Below, piece by piece: positions 54,446-64,000 of a stretch of DNA of 64,000 nt; position 1 is the stretch's first letter, and each line of letters starts with the position of its first letter. The translations under genes were made by a program, and so were the position numbers. Location: the NCBI GenBank assembly GCA_033558025.1, contig JAUCEF010000007.1, positions 248,001 to 312,000 on the forward strand. Direction: 5' to 3'. The notes under the pieces were generated by a model. The model had not been told where the DNA came from and searched no databases. It was given only the letters and a program-made list of their open reading frames with translations. The DNA is from Phytophthora sp. 'mugwort' (lineage: Eukaryota > Oomycota > Peronosporomycetes > Peronosporales > Peronosporaceae).

Positions 54446-55325
54446 CTAGGGTTGAGACGTCGAAGGACAGCACACAAACGTACTACACCCATAGGCAGGG
54501 TCTCCATAGATGAGTTTACCACTAAACGTTCCCTCTGAGTCTTCAGCCATTATGTCCAGCACACCACTGACACTTAACAACGTAAATTCATGCTTTCGAC
54601 CTTCGACCGGTCCGTAGAAGCTCACTATTATTCCGTCCGGTGCCTGGATGCTCTGATAGCTGAAGCAGTGGCGCCTGGGATGCCCGTTGAAGACGGAACG
54701 CTGCAGATTTTCGTTTGGAATTGCTGTATTCTCCCTAGCGCTAGGTCGAGAGCTGTATTGCTTTGTACCATCAATACCCCCCCCCCCACCCCAGCACGTT
54801 TCTATGGGTGCACCTGCAGCTAGTATTGCTCCACAGTAGCTGTAAATGCGCTCTTCGAGCAAGGTGTTATGAAAGTACAAGAATTCGTTGTGTTTGTCAT
54901 ACAAAAGCGACGCTGTGGCTGCCACGATTCTGCTGTACGCCGAGGTAGACCTTCCAAACTCACTCACGGTTAGAAGCTTCGAGGCTTCGGGCAGTCGGCG
55001 GCACACCATTGCCAAAGCTTCAACCCGGGAGACTCTATCTCCTGTTCTCGTCGTCATACCACCACTTGGTAGCTGCAATTTGCAGGCGAGAAAATGCAAT
55101 TCGCGAAGCGTGAAGCGAAACAATCCTTTGCCGTACCATCATCTAGCATAGTGTCGAAAACTCGCGAGGCATTAATTGACGGGGCGGCGTGGCGGAGCCG
55201 GAAACAGTGCAGGCGAGTAAAGTCTTCATCACACGCACGAATCGCTTCTTGCCATGAGCGAACAGCCATGCCTGGCTGAGTACCATTAGCACTTGGTCAG
55301 CGGTTAGTTTAGGACTAACAACCAT
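54446..55325 (-). pseudogene. PIF/Harbinger (HARBI1-like, DDE_4) transposase remnant
   Basis: The frame 55123-54446 holds a helical N-terminus (VEALAMVCRRLPEASKLLTV; AYSRIVAATASLLYDKHNEF) and the DDE_4 core: GGIDGTKQYSSRPSARENTA with the first Asp, NGHPRRHCFSYQSIQAPDG with the following strand, YGPVEGRKHEFTLL, and KLIYGDPAYGCS with the second Asp. A G-rich homopolymer sits right before the first Asp. Upstream coding (CDEDFTRLHCFRLRHAAPS) is in another frame, so a shift near 55120 has occurred, and the C-terminal part with the final acid is cut off. Confidence 0.8.
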
Positions 55326-55724
55326 TGCCTCTAGCAGAGGTACTTCTGAAAGTGAAATACGGGTTGAGCTAACTTGGTCATTTGCTCAAACCTATTCCCT
55401 TTTGAAATGAGTTTCACACCCTAATCCATGCAAAGCTGAAAGTGAAGCTGAATCGTGACGATTTGGGGGCTCCAAAAGTTCTCTATTGAGGTTGAGATAT
55501 GGAGATCCTCGTGTACCGACGCTGGTCAGACACGATTGCGAATCGGGCCAAGCACTATTACGTAAACAGGTTCAACACCTGGACGTTTCTTGTCGCCCTG
55601 TGGTGGTGCAGCAAGAGAGAATCCTGGACGATGCCTCCTGCTAAGCTGAGTCCGTTCATCCCAGGCCCATTCGGCAATTTGCTTCTGTCAACAGACCCAC
55701 CCAGCTACAGCTTCACACGATGTC
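55326..55724. other. No supported gene
   Basis: A plus frame 55499-55801 is open but its downstream half overlaps the dioxygenase pseudogene in a different frame. No domain recognised. Confidence 0.35.
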
Positions 55725-56577
55725 TGCCTTCCACCACCCATCGTCATCGTCGCCGTATCGCACGGATCTGGTCCTTTGTGGTTGCTTTCCTCGGACCCTG
55801 AAGAAATGATGCGAGACTCTCCCGGCCGTAGACCTGTTAAGGTCACTATTCGAAAAGCTCTACCCAAAGGACGAGAACGTACCCAAGCGGATCCTCCTCG
55901 TGTCGGCACACTTTGAATCCGACAGCAGCGGCTTCGAGATCTCCAGCGCTACAATCCCGGACATGATCTATGATACTATGGATTCCCTGATGAGGCCTAC
56001 AACGTCGTGTACCCCGTAAAGGGCGACCCTGCCTTTGCCCAGAGGGTCAAGGACCAGCTTGAGAAGAGCAAAGTCAAGGCGAAGATGGTTAACCGCGGGT
56101 ATGACCACGGCGTCTTCGTGCCGATGAAACTGATCCGTCCGCAAGTGGACATTCCGATCGTCACTATGTCGATCAACTCCTATTTGAGCAACCAGGACCA
56201 TTTCAACCTGGGCAAGGCCCTGGCATCTTTTCGTGATGAAGACACCTTGATCCTGTGTTCTGGACAATCGACGCACAATTTGCGCGGCATTCACAGTCGC
56301 AGCCCACGCTGATTCAAGGAGCTAGAGCATTCCAAGATTGGCTGGACAGCACGCTGACTTGAACCTCAGTGTCGAGGAGCGTACTAAGCAGATAACGAAT
56401 TGGCACGACGCACCAGGGGCGAAAATCGCACACCCGTCACCTGACCACTTCATGACGTTCGTCGTTGCTGCTGGAGCAGGGATGGAGGAGAAGGCGCCGG
56501 GGGCGAAGGCATTCTTTGGTGGATGGGCCATGGGCCACATGTCTCTCGCAAATTATGCCTGGGGAATCCAGCAATAA
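55725..56577 (+). pseudogene. LigB / 4,5-DOPA-type extradiol ring-cleavage dioxygenase pseudogene
   Basis: Reading across frames gives a class III extradiol dioxygenase in the correct order: PPPIVIVAVSHGSGPLW (metal-binding His), DPEEMMRDSP, a shift near 55830, AVDLLRSLFEKLYPKDE, KRILLVSAHFESD (second metal His), a one-base loss near 55973, EAYNVVYPVKGDPAFAQRV, GYDHGVFVPMKLIRP, VTMSINSYLS, a shift near 56285, then a final shift near 56353 into HPSPDHFMTFVVAAGAG (active-site His region) and a TAA at 56577. At least four frameshifts disable it. The family opens catechol-type rings (DOPA, plant phenolics). The clear conservation shows that decay is recent. Confidence 0.8.
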
Positions 56578-56701
56578 CTAGACAATTCGGATCAGTACGT
56601 GGTCGAGCATAACAAGCTTTTTTTTTTCAACGAAAAGTATCACTCAAGAAAGAACAAAATGTGAGTGTCTGACATCGATCACGAGTAAAGTACATGGGGC
56701 A

Positions 56702-58053
56702 TCATACAAACTCTTCCGGGTTCTCCTCGAACACGAGAAAAAATTCTACACCGTTTTTCTGAATGCACCGTGACAGCTGCTCTTCATCTCCAAACAGGAT
56801 CTTCGACTCGAGGCCGATAACCTGGATCTCGGTATCGGGCGAGACGTCCGACAAAACATTTGATCTCAGGTGTTCTTTCAGAGCAGACACATCCTTGCAC
56901 TTGGCCAAGCTCACGTTGACTTCGACGAGCTGCAACATCCAACGCAAAACAAGAATTATTCACCCGCTAAACTACATTATTGCAACCGGTCACACACGTA
57001 CCTCAGGGAAACAGTTGTCGGTGGCAAATTTCAGCGTAACAGGACCCGTTGTCAGGTCAGAATTACTCGTGACAGGCCCGTGGGAGTGGGCAACCTCTCC
57101 GTCGCCACGACAATCTCCACCTTCCTTGGGAGGTGCACGTTCACTATTGACCGTCTTCTTAGCAGCATTGGCTGTGGCTTGGTTGCGGCGTCTCGGTGCA
57201 GTACTTTCCGACGACGAAATGTCACTAATCTCGTCGCTCGGTGCTTTGCATTTTTTCACAGAGCCCTTCTGAGCTCTTGGGTGTTCTTCACTCTCAGTAT
57301 CACTCTCAGGCGGATTCGCGGTGCCAGATGTTCTCGGTCTTTTTCGGTTTGTGTTCTTGGACAGATTCTTCCACTTGTCCTGTATCCACCACAACCAACG
57401 TTCGTGTCAGTATTTCTTCTCAGCCATAACAAAACATAGTAAACACTTTACCTTGAGATCCACGTTGGTCCGATGACACGAGAACACATTCTTGCCGTCA
57501 TTCAGTATCTCCTTCCACTTGCCGGCGCCGTACTTCTCCACTCCACGACAAAGGAATTCCTTTTCATCTCCGCTCCAGAACACCGTCCCTCGACGACCTC
57601 TAGCTCCATTAAAGCAATTGCAGTTAGCCCCCTCTAAGCACCACACAATAACTGCAACAATCCGTACCTTCTGGGACGAGCTGCAGCTGCAGCCTCATTG
57701 ATATGGTCGCTCTCCTGTCCGTCAGCCTGTTCGGCCTCTTCAGCCTGCACCTCCTCACCTCCTACAGTACTCCCAACGCCCGCATCGTCTTTTTCTCCCT
57801 GCTCATCATCCACATCGACGCCGTCGACGCTGCCGAAGTCCAGCTGCCTCGAGCGCGCGGAGACACCGTCCTCGCTGGTCTGCGAGCGCTCAGGCGTGCT
57901 CTGACCAAGAGACCCCGCGACGTCCGATAGCGACTGGTCCTTGCGTCGGTGCCCCGAGGACGTGACGGAGCTAATAGACAAGCGTCTGTTGTTGGTGATG
58001 GATGACGGTGTCGCCGCTGTGCGGTTACTGGAGACGGATGAGGGCGTCGCCAT
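56702..58053 (-). CDS. Myb/SANT (telobox-like) DNA-binding protein
   Basis: Four exons: 58053-57668, 57599-57452, 57379-57002 and 56929-56702, all GT-AG and in phase; 379 residues. The N-terminal 125 residues are Ser-rich, then acidic. A single Myb repeat of the telobox type covers about residues 132-190: TVFWSGDEKEFLCRGVEKYG, GKWKEIL, and, across the second intron, VDLK-DKWKNL, the motif of telomere-repeat binding factors. A basic, Ser-rich linker follows, and the last 90 residues form a conserved-looking alpha/beta part (EIQVIGLESKILFG). Known relatives bind telomeric or promoter DNA; which applies here is open. The neighbour at 58170 is read in the same direction. Confidence 0.82.
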
Positions 58054-58169
58054 CCCGCCGTACGGGAACTTATTACCAGCGTGAATTGTGTGCCGTACAA
58101 ACACAATATATAATATTGATAGACTAAATCACAAACTTTAGGTCACACTTTAACTTGCAGCGAACTAGC

Positions 58170-60169
58170 TTACTCGAAGTCGTCGCGCGAGTACTCGTCG
58201 TCGTCGTTACCATCTTCCTGGTTGTCTACAGGGGCTGCATCAATAGTGTTACTTTGATTGTCTATGAGAACTACAATAGGGACGGTTTCGTGGGCTTGGC
58301 CACCAGGTTCCTCCTCAAACTCGCTAGCGTATCCACTCGTTTCGTGCTTGTCATGCTGCTCCTCTGCTGCTCGGGCGGACGTAAGAGGTTCTTCATCAAA
58401 GTTGTCGCCATCGTAACCTTCTTCTCCGTCTATCTGCGTGAGCTCCGCTTCGGTTGGTGGGGATGCCTTAATGTTTTCCGTTTCGATCGCGCTTCCCTCG
58501 ACTCCACTGTCAGAATTGTCAGGATCGTGATGCTCAACATTTTCCTCTCCTACAGGGTCTACAAAGATGGATGTTTCTTCGCTGATACCATCATGAATAT
58601 CTACAACAGCAGCAGTTTCTTCTGACTCGTATTGGCTGCCTGGCACCTGCTGTGTTGTGAAGTGTCCTGGATCCGCATTTTTCACTGTTAAAACGCCACT
58701 AGATAATTCACCAGCTCCTTCGTTTGAATTAGAATCGCTTGCTTCAACTGGAACATCATCAATGGTACCTGCACCAGCTTCAGACGTTTGACCAGTCGGT
58801 TTGGAGTAATTCACTGCAACCGCATTCAGTTCAGATTCCAACTCGATTCCGGGCGAAAATGCTCCTGAAAGACTCATCATATCTCGATCGCCTTCTTCCA
58901 CCTCCAACGATCCTGGTTGGTCGCTCTGCTCTATTTCCTTCGTGCTCGTGTCTGTGTCACGACTTCGTCCTCGTGAAAATGTGAACCGCACTGTAACGAT
59001 CTCATTGTCTGGTATAAATGCCTCAACGCTCGCAACTGGAGCCACTGCATCATCCGCAACTACCTCGGTCGAAGGTATTTCGACAGCGTCGACCGAGCTG
59101 AGAAGTGCCGGCTTTTGCTTGCGTAATTCCATGATGCGTCGATGGTTCGCAGCACTCGCATGCTGGACAGTTGCGTCTGCGCCACCTCGACTACCGAGCA
59201 GAACTTGTCCGTTCGAGTCGCGGCGTGCCGAGTGTCGAGCGCTTGATACCCCAGTAGCGTCAACTTTATCAGAAGAACTAGTCACATCTAAGTTGTCGTT
59301 CAAGTCAGAAGCTGTGAGTTTTACGACGTGAGGTTGAAGGGACTTAAGAGGCTTGGACCGTAAAACAGTTTGCGGTGAGATTTGAGCTCTGCGTAACTCT
59401 TGCTGAAGCGCGTACCGCCTTTTCTCTTGGTTCTTCAGGAACTCTTGAGTCCATTTGTCATCTTTCTCCCATTTTTTGGAATTCAACGTCGCTTTTGTGC
59501 TCTGCAGACGCTTGATAAGTGCCTAACGTACATGTGCGGAGCCAGTTAGAAGCGAATGTGTACTCTCATCGTCATAACAGCTTTTACCTGGTTCTCGTGC
59601 CAGATTTTTCGCTGCTCTTGTCGTTTGCAGTAATCGTGAGAAAGTCGACGTCTCTGGTGAAGCAGAATGGGTGGAGACTCGTACGTAGTCGTATCACCCG
59701 CACCAAGATGCTGCTTTGCTGGCTGCTTGACCGGAGGTATCCGTAGTGCTTTATCGTAAACCTCCTGATTAATTTCTAATCCAGCGTTGGAACTTTGACG
59801 ACTTTCAAGTTGTGGGATACTGAGCTCTTGTTTCTGCTTACGGTTTATGTTGGAATTGTGGCTTGAGATTGATTCGGTCTCCTCTCGTGCACTTCCTCCC
59901 CCATGACGTGTGAAGTCCTGGTCGTCACTAAGATTCGGATCTCGCGAAATTGTCATAAGGGGTTGTCGAATTTTCATGGGGCTTGTCGGGCATCTTTTCT
60001 GAGTGAGCGAGTGATGAAACTGAGGGAGACGTGTCGACTTTGGAGACCTCGTGTCGACACAACTGTGAGCTTTGGACACTCGAGACAAGTGGCCAGCCAG
60101 GTTCCGAGCGATCTCTCGAGTCCAGATCGTAGCGTTGCTGTATGGTTCTGCTCGTCGGCCGCGGTCCAT
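58170..60169 (-). CDS. Large disordered acidic protein, function unknown
   Basis: Two exons: 60169-59588 and 59501-58170 (intron 87 nt, phase 0), giving 637 residues. The N-terminal part is basic with a segment LHQRRRLSHDYCKRQEQRKIWHENQ, and the second exon begins with a helical charged stretch (KKWEKDDKWTQEFLKNQEKRR), then long Ser/Asp/Glu-rich disordered sequence ending DDDEYSRDDFE. Similar helical-plus-acidic layouts with a terminal Y/S-x-DDFE motif occur in ciliary and centrosomal proteins, but no domain is recognised, so this is only a hint. The start at 60169 is the first ATG of the frame. Confidence 0.65.
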
Positions 60170-60390
60170 GCTTCCTGGTCAATTATCTACGCGATATCTA
60201 TGGGAGCCAAAGTAAACGGCGCAACGAGTTGGTAGTTATTCAAGCGAGGTGGCTGCTGAGCACCCAAAACCTACGCAAAATTAGATTTCTATGCGTTTTC
60301 TAGCCTAAAAAGGTTCATGGAAAAATACATTGATAGGGTGTGTGTGTGGGCAACGTACGAATCTGTGCGAAACAAGATACTGACTTAATC
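60170..60390. other. Intergenic region
   Basis: About 220 bp between the 5' end of the disordered-protein gene and the 3' end of the next minus-strand locus. No feature. Confidence 0.5.
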
Positions 60391-61289
60391 CTAGTGGACC
60401 CTCTCGCGAGTTCTACTGGCCTTAATCAGCACGTCTTCATCACGAACTTTCAGCCACAGTACGCAATCTCTCTTAAAACAAATCTTTTACGACCAAGAAT
60501 TCTCTTCGATGGCGACGACATAACACAAAAGATGCGCTCAACTCGCGGAAGTTGACTTGAAGTTTATCGGCGAAATAGGCACGCTTTACCTGAATACGTT
60601 CCATTCTATCGGTTCTGGCATTCCAACGAGCTCGAAACTTTGCTCCGCCTGGAAGTAACTCATAAAAAGACTTCTCCGGGTCTGAAATCTAGACTGAAGG
60701 CTTTAACACTTTGGTGGGATTTGCTATGGTAGGTTTCATTCGTGTCGACTGGTAGTTCCGACTGATAATTTCGACACGAACGAAGCCTACCATAGCAAAT
60801 CCCACCAAAGTATTTAGTTAAATGCTGATACTTTCTCGAGTATCGTGCTTGCAATATGATAAACCTGACCTCCTGTAACCACTGGGCACGTTTGGATGAC
60901 CAAATCCAGGGCTTCAATCACGGCTTCATCTTGCAGGGCAGGGTGCTCTAACGAACTAAAAGGTCGAAAAAGCACAAAGTGCTCAATAATACTCATCGTT
61001 CTGCAACAATTGTAATGGCGTCAGAAACAATCAAGATCTAGGCATAAGCGATATCCTCAACGCATGAAACAATCTATAGAGCGCTTGATCCAATATAATG
61101 ACTGATCACATGTGCCAGCAATTCAAGAATGGTGAGCGATACCTTTGGCGAAATGATGTTGCAACTAACGCTATCAACCCTAGAATCCCAATGAGTTTCT
61201 CGACGCGCCTGGCTCGAACTTGTGGATGGATTCGGCAAGCTGTAAAAGACACATTGCCAACTCCCTCCATCCGTGACTAATCTCAACAT
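60391..61289 (-). CDS. Multi-exon gene of unknown function, splicing unresolved
   Basis: Coding character appears in several minus-strand blocks with splice-like ends: about 61289-61080 (SPKVSLTILELLAHVISHY in one frame), 60996-60830 (LQDEAVIEALDLVIQTCPVV, ending ILEK before a GTATCA donor), 60682-60590 after a TTTCAG acceptor, and about 60485-60391 (CVLWLKVRDEDVLIKASRT, ending in TAG). The third block is open in two frames, FYELLPGGAKFRARW or SYFQAEQSFELVG, and only one agrees with the final exon, so the chain is uncertain. A 104-bp MITE sits in the intron at 60708-60811. No family recognised. Confidence 0.4.
60708..60811. mobile_element. Snap-back MITE, 104 bp
   Basis: Two 41-base arms (60708-60748 and 60771-60811), complementary at 39 of 41 positions, beginning ACTTTGGTGGGATTTGC and ending in its complement, around a 22-base loop. 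As DNA or RNA it would fold into one long hairpin. It lies in a probable intron. Target duplication is not clear; TTTAAC is on the left and ATTTAG on the right. Confidence 0.75.
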
Positions 61290-61842
61290 CAGAGCACGCC
61301 AAATTGAAGAGGCAGTCGACTGCTAATTCTACTCCAGTAGGATTCACACCGCTCGCCAATCACTTCAAATCACTTGGTTAGGCAGGTGCCATTGAAAATC
61401 TTTCCACGTCTCGTCACAGTGCATAGTGCATCGACACGTAGTATATTATTTTCGCCAATGCTGTTTCGATCGCTCCGTTGTCAGCACTCATTCTCATATG
61501 AACACGTTCATGAGCACTGCTACGCCCCCACTGTCCAGAAAAACACGAGCTGCTCACGATAAAAGTCAAAAGTTTGCGGCATTTTTGCGCCTGAAATTCA
61601 CATATACCTCCAGGCGCCAAGCAAAAGCTTCATGACTTATCTATGAAAGGTTATTAACCAGTCCTCACTGTTCCTGCTCAAAATATCAGTATTGTGGGTT
61701 TTATTGGGCCAGCGTTGAATACTGCGTACGATTCAGTAGGGGTCGAAGCAAGTTCAATAAACCGCGTTAACGAGTCATGAGCAGCCTGAAGTGATTGCTG
61801 GATTAGTTTTTCCACTAACAATCACAAAAAAAGAAAGCTCAT
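61290..61842. other. No supported gene
   Basis: May hold further exons or the promoter of the gene at 60.4-61.3 kb. Short overlapping frames only. Confidence 0.35.
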
Positions 61843-62711
61843 TTACGACGAAGGGATGTCATGAAAATGAAATATCTCAACGAGAGGCTGATAGTGTAAA
61901 GCCCGGCTGCTTGCATCGCTGCAGTATATCCGAGATGCGTTCGAGGAGCTGCACCATGTATCGTTTACAGTCGCAAGAGCTGAAGCAAATAATCTGTTTT
62001 TACCAGCGGCTTGCTTATTGCAATGATCCAACGTCTTCAGCATGACATTTGCAGGAGTAGCGGGTACAGTAGCATCCATTTCTCAGAGGAATAGCCGCTT
62101 AAAACTCAGCACACATTCCAAACGTATGTCATTATTCAGCGAGTTTGTGAGCTGTAGAAGAGCAACAAACACCTTTTTGTAATCTTAACACTTAACAGTA
62201 CATGTAATATGCAGTTAAGCACAAACTCCAACCATAGCTTGCGCCGTGGTCGAAACAAGTTAAGTCCATAATCCATTCCTAATCGACTCCAAGTTTAGAT
62301 GGTAGTCAGTGCTTTAGCCTGGCTTACCGGTTTTCCATAAAGCACCTGCCATCAGTTCATCGGCCTTGCTTATTACCCACAGCTGAAAAAACGATCTAGT
62401 AAACGCAGGGAACTGAGCTGGCAGTCGTCGCACTAACTGTCTGTTCCAGTGCCCCTGATTCAGTAAGAGCCTGTATGTGTGAGTGACTTCCTCGTCGTTT
62501 ACATCAGCATTAACCACATCGTGCAGTACGTGGTATACAACTGAACCCCACGCCGCAAAACCGGGTAAACGTCCTGGTACTGCAAGATGGCATTGACCAG
62601 AGCTTCAATTCGAGTTTTCGGCACTAAAGAGCCATCTCGTTGAGCAGTGATGAGATCTTTTTCTCCGTCCTGATCTGATCCTCGCCTGACGTTTTTATCT
62701 TCTTCCATCAC
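61843..62711 (-). CDS. Probable multi-exon gene, unknown function, model incomplete
   Basis: The minus strand from ATG 62711 (MMEEDKNVRRGSDQDGEKD) runs to about 62580 (TRIEALVNAILQ). Coding continues in another frame (FAAWGSVVYHVLHDVVNADV; LVRRLPAQFPAFTRSFFQLW) to a GGTAAGCC donor near 62332, so an unseen small intron or a one-base error lies near 62580. Downstream, 62079-61843 contains MLKTLDHCNKQAAGKNRLFA, which may be a further exon. No domain recognised. The start lies 115 bp from the stop of the OSGEP gene, which is transcribed toward it. Confidence 0.4.
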
Positions 62712-62825
62712 AGTTCAATGCGATCTTACACCAAAATTAAAGCGGTCACGCAACTCTTCAAGATCGATTACCACGAGTAGAATTTATTTTTTTCATGCAC
62801 ATCAGTCGAGCTCAGCAACCCCTGT

Positions 62826-64000
62826 TCAATCGCTGCGCCAAATCACAGGGATCTCGTCGGTGCGGAACCTGCAGGGTAAAAACAAAGCAACAATAAATTG
62901 CAAGCACTAACAAACAACATTATATTTAGGATTGACGCGTACCTTTGCGTGCACGTCGCCTCCTTCAGTGGCGTAGTCTTCCCGTACTGGAATTGAAGGA
63001 CTCCAGCTTGTGCAATCATCGCACCGTTGTCGATGCAATAGCGCTGGTCCATAGCGCAGACGCGTCCATTGCGCTCTTTCGCCATAATCCCCATCATTTC
63101 TTGAAGACGCAGGTTGCACCCAACGCCACCAACTATCAGCACCTCCGATTGTCCGCAATGAGCCATCGCACGCTCCGTAATTTCCACCTAGATAACGATT
63201 TAGCACCGCTACCTCAGGTTAATCCAATCGCAAAAAGATGTCAATTCGAGGGGGCTAAGTGACGCACCAGCATAGCAAAAATCGTTTCTTGCAACGAATA
63301 GCACAAGTCCGCCTTGGTACATTCTCCCGATTTGATTTTCTCGCTGCAGAAGTGAATACAGGCAAACGTTAGCCTTGTACCGCTCTACAATGATACACGA
63401 ATGATCCGGGTTTCTGGACGTACTTGGCCTCCTTTTCGATGAAAGTCGAGATACCCGAGAACGATACATCCATGCCCTTTACAATGTACGGCAGTTCAAT
63501 GAACTTCTTGCCTCTAAATAACAGCACAGACGTGAATCCAACAAGTCAGAACGGCAGCAAGGCTTTACAGCTATCACTCGTTCGCATACTCCCTGGCCAG
63601 CACTTCGATGTTGTATCCGGGGCTCGGATCGTTCGACAGCTCCAGCACTCGCGCGAAGCGGTCCAGACAGTTCCCGACAGCAATGTCGATCGTCTCTCCA
63701 AAGATGCGGTAGCTAACAATGCAAAACAAACAGCCAGCAATGAGCTATACCATGTGCTTGTACTGTACATGACTTCATTAATCCGCACCACTGCATTGAG
63801 TAGGCGATGACCTGGGTGTTGCCGCCGCTGACGTACAGCACGACGGGGTCTGCCGCTTTGGTCACCGTCCGACCCATCTCAATATCTGTGCATAGCGTAA
63901 AGATCCACTAATAAACACACACACACTGTAATATTGCAGCAGTATAGCCAACGACGTACGTCCGACGCAATGGTTGACACCGATCAGCGGCTTGTTCCAC
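62826..64000 (-). CDS. OSGEP: tRNA N6-threonylcarbamoyladenosine synthase OSGEP/KAE1, 3' part
   Basis: Seven exons are visible, minus strand: (beyond 64000)-63960, 63885-63792, 63712-63578, 63513-63424, 63343-63268, 63187-62943 and 62868-62826. Phases agree throughout. The first visible exon ends in GVNHCVG-H, the metal-binding His motif. Then come [22 protein letters not shown] (nucleotide-binding loop), [73 protein letters not shown], and the end [13 protein letters not shown]. The protein is the catalytic subunit of the KEOPS complex, which makes t6A37 in tRNAs decoding ANN codons. The 5' third lies outside the window. The donor at 63791 (GTGGTG) is weak but the only one that restores the motif. 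Confidence 0.95.

Overview
The window looks like nuclear DNA of an oomycete, most likely Phytophthora or a close relative. The evidence is short GT-AG introns of roughly 60-120 bp in otherwise compact genes, initiator-like elements (TCATT followed by a pyrimidine/T-rich run) just upstream of several start codons, a chromodomain Ty3/Gypsy element, and remains of DNA-transposon families (MULE, piggyBac, PIF/Harbinger, pogo, IS630/Tc1) common in these genomes. No species can be named from sequence alone.

Layout. (1) 1-20.2 kb is a gene-dense block: a SET-domain histone methyltransferase (5' end outside the window), a GGNBP2-like protein, the kinetochore protein NDC80 (seven exons), an unresolved small-protein locus, a dead IS630/Tc1-type transposase, an orphan single-pass membrane protein, an Acl4-like TPR chaperone, and a 2,618-residue BEACH/WD40 protein. 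(2) 20.2-33.4 kb is repeat-rich. Its centre is a complete Ty3/Gypsy chromovirus (21578-28250) with 517-bp LTRs, a 5-bp target duplication CCTAC, a primer-binding site, and a damaged gag-pol. Around it lie a tRNA-derived SINE head, a LINE scrap, two clusters of GGGTACCC-type repeats and a decayed MULE. (3) 33.4-41.7 kb is an oxidative-stress and detoxification island: two identical secreted catalase-peroxidase (katG) genes in head-to-head inverted repeat around a 1.69-kb spacer, followed by two glutathione S-transferase genes. (4) 41.7-56.6 kb is a transposon graveyard. It holds a 1.15-kb element with long terminal inverted repeats, tandem repeats, a LINE RNase H fossil, a second MULE, piggyBac and PIF/Harbinger remnants, and a frameshifted LigB/DOPA-type extradiol dioxygenase pseudogene. 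(5) 56.7-64 kb returns to host genes: a Myb/SANT (telobox-like) protein, a long disordered acidic protein, one or two genes whose splicing I could not settle, a 104-bp snap-back MITE, and the 3' part of OSGEP/KAE1 (the tRNA t6A synthase of the KEOPS complex).

Functionally, the flanks are conserved housekeeping genes (chromatin, kinetochore, ribosome assembly, membrane traffic, tRNA modification). The middle is an accessory, repeat-driven compartment. The feature most worth following is the perfect katG inverted repeat: its inner breakpoint falls about 9 bp upstream of the putative transcription start, so two identical proteins are driven by unrelated upstream DNA.
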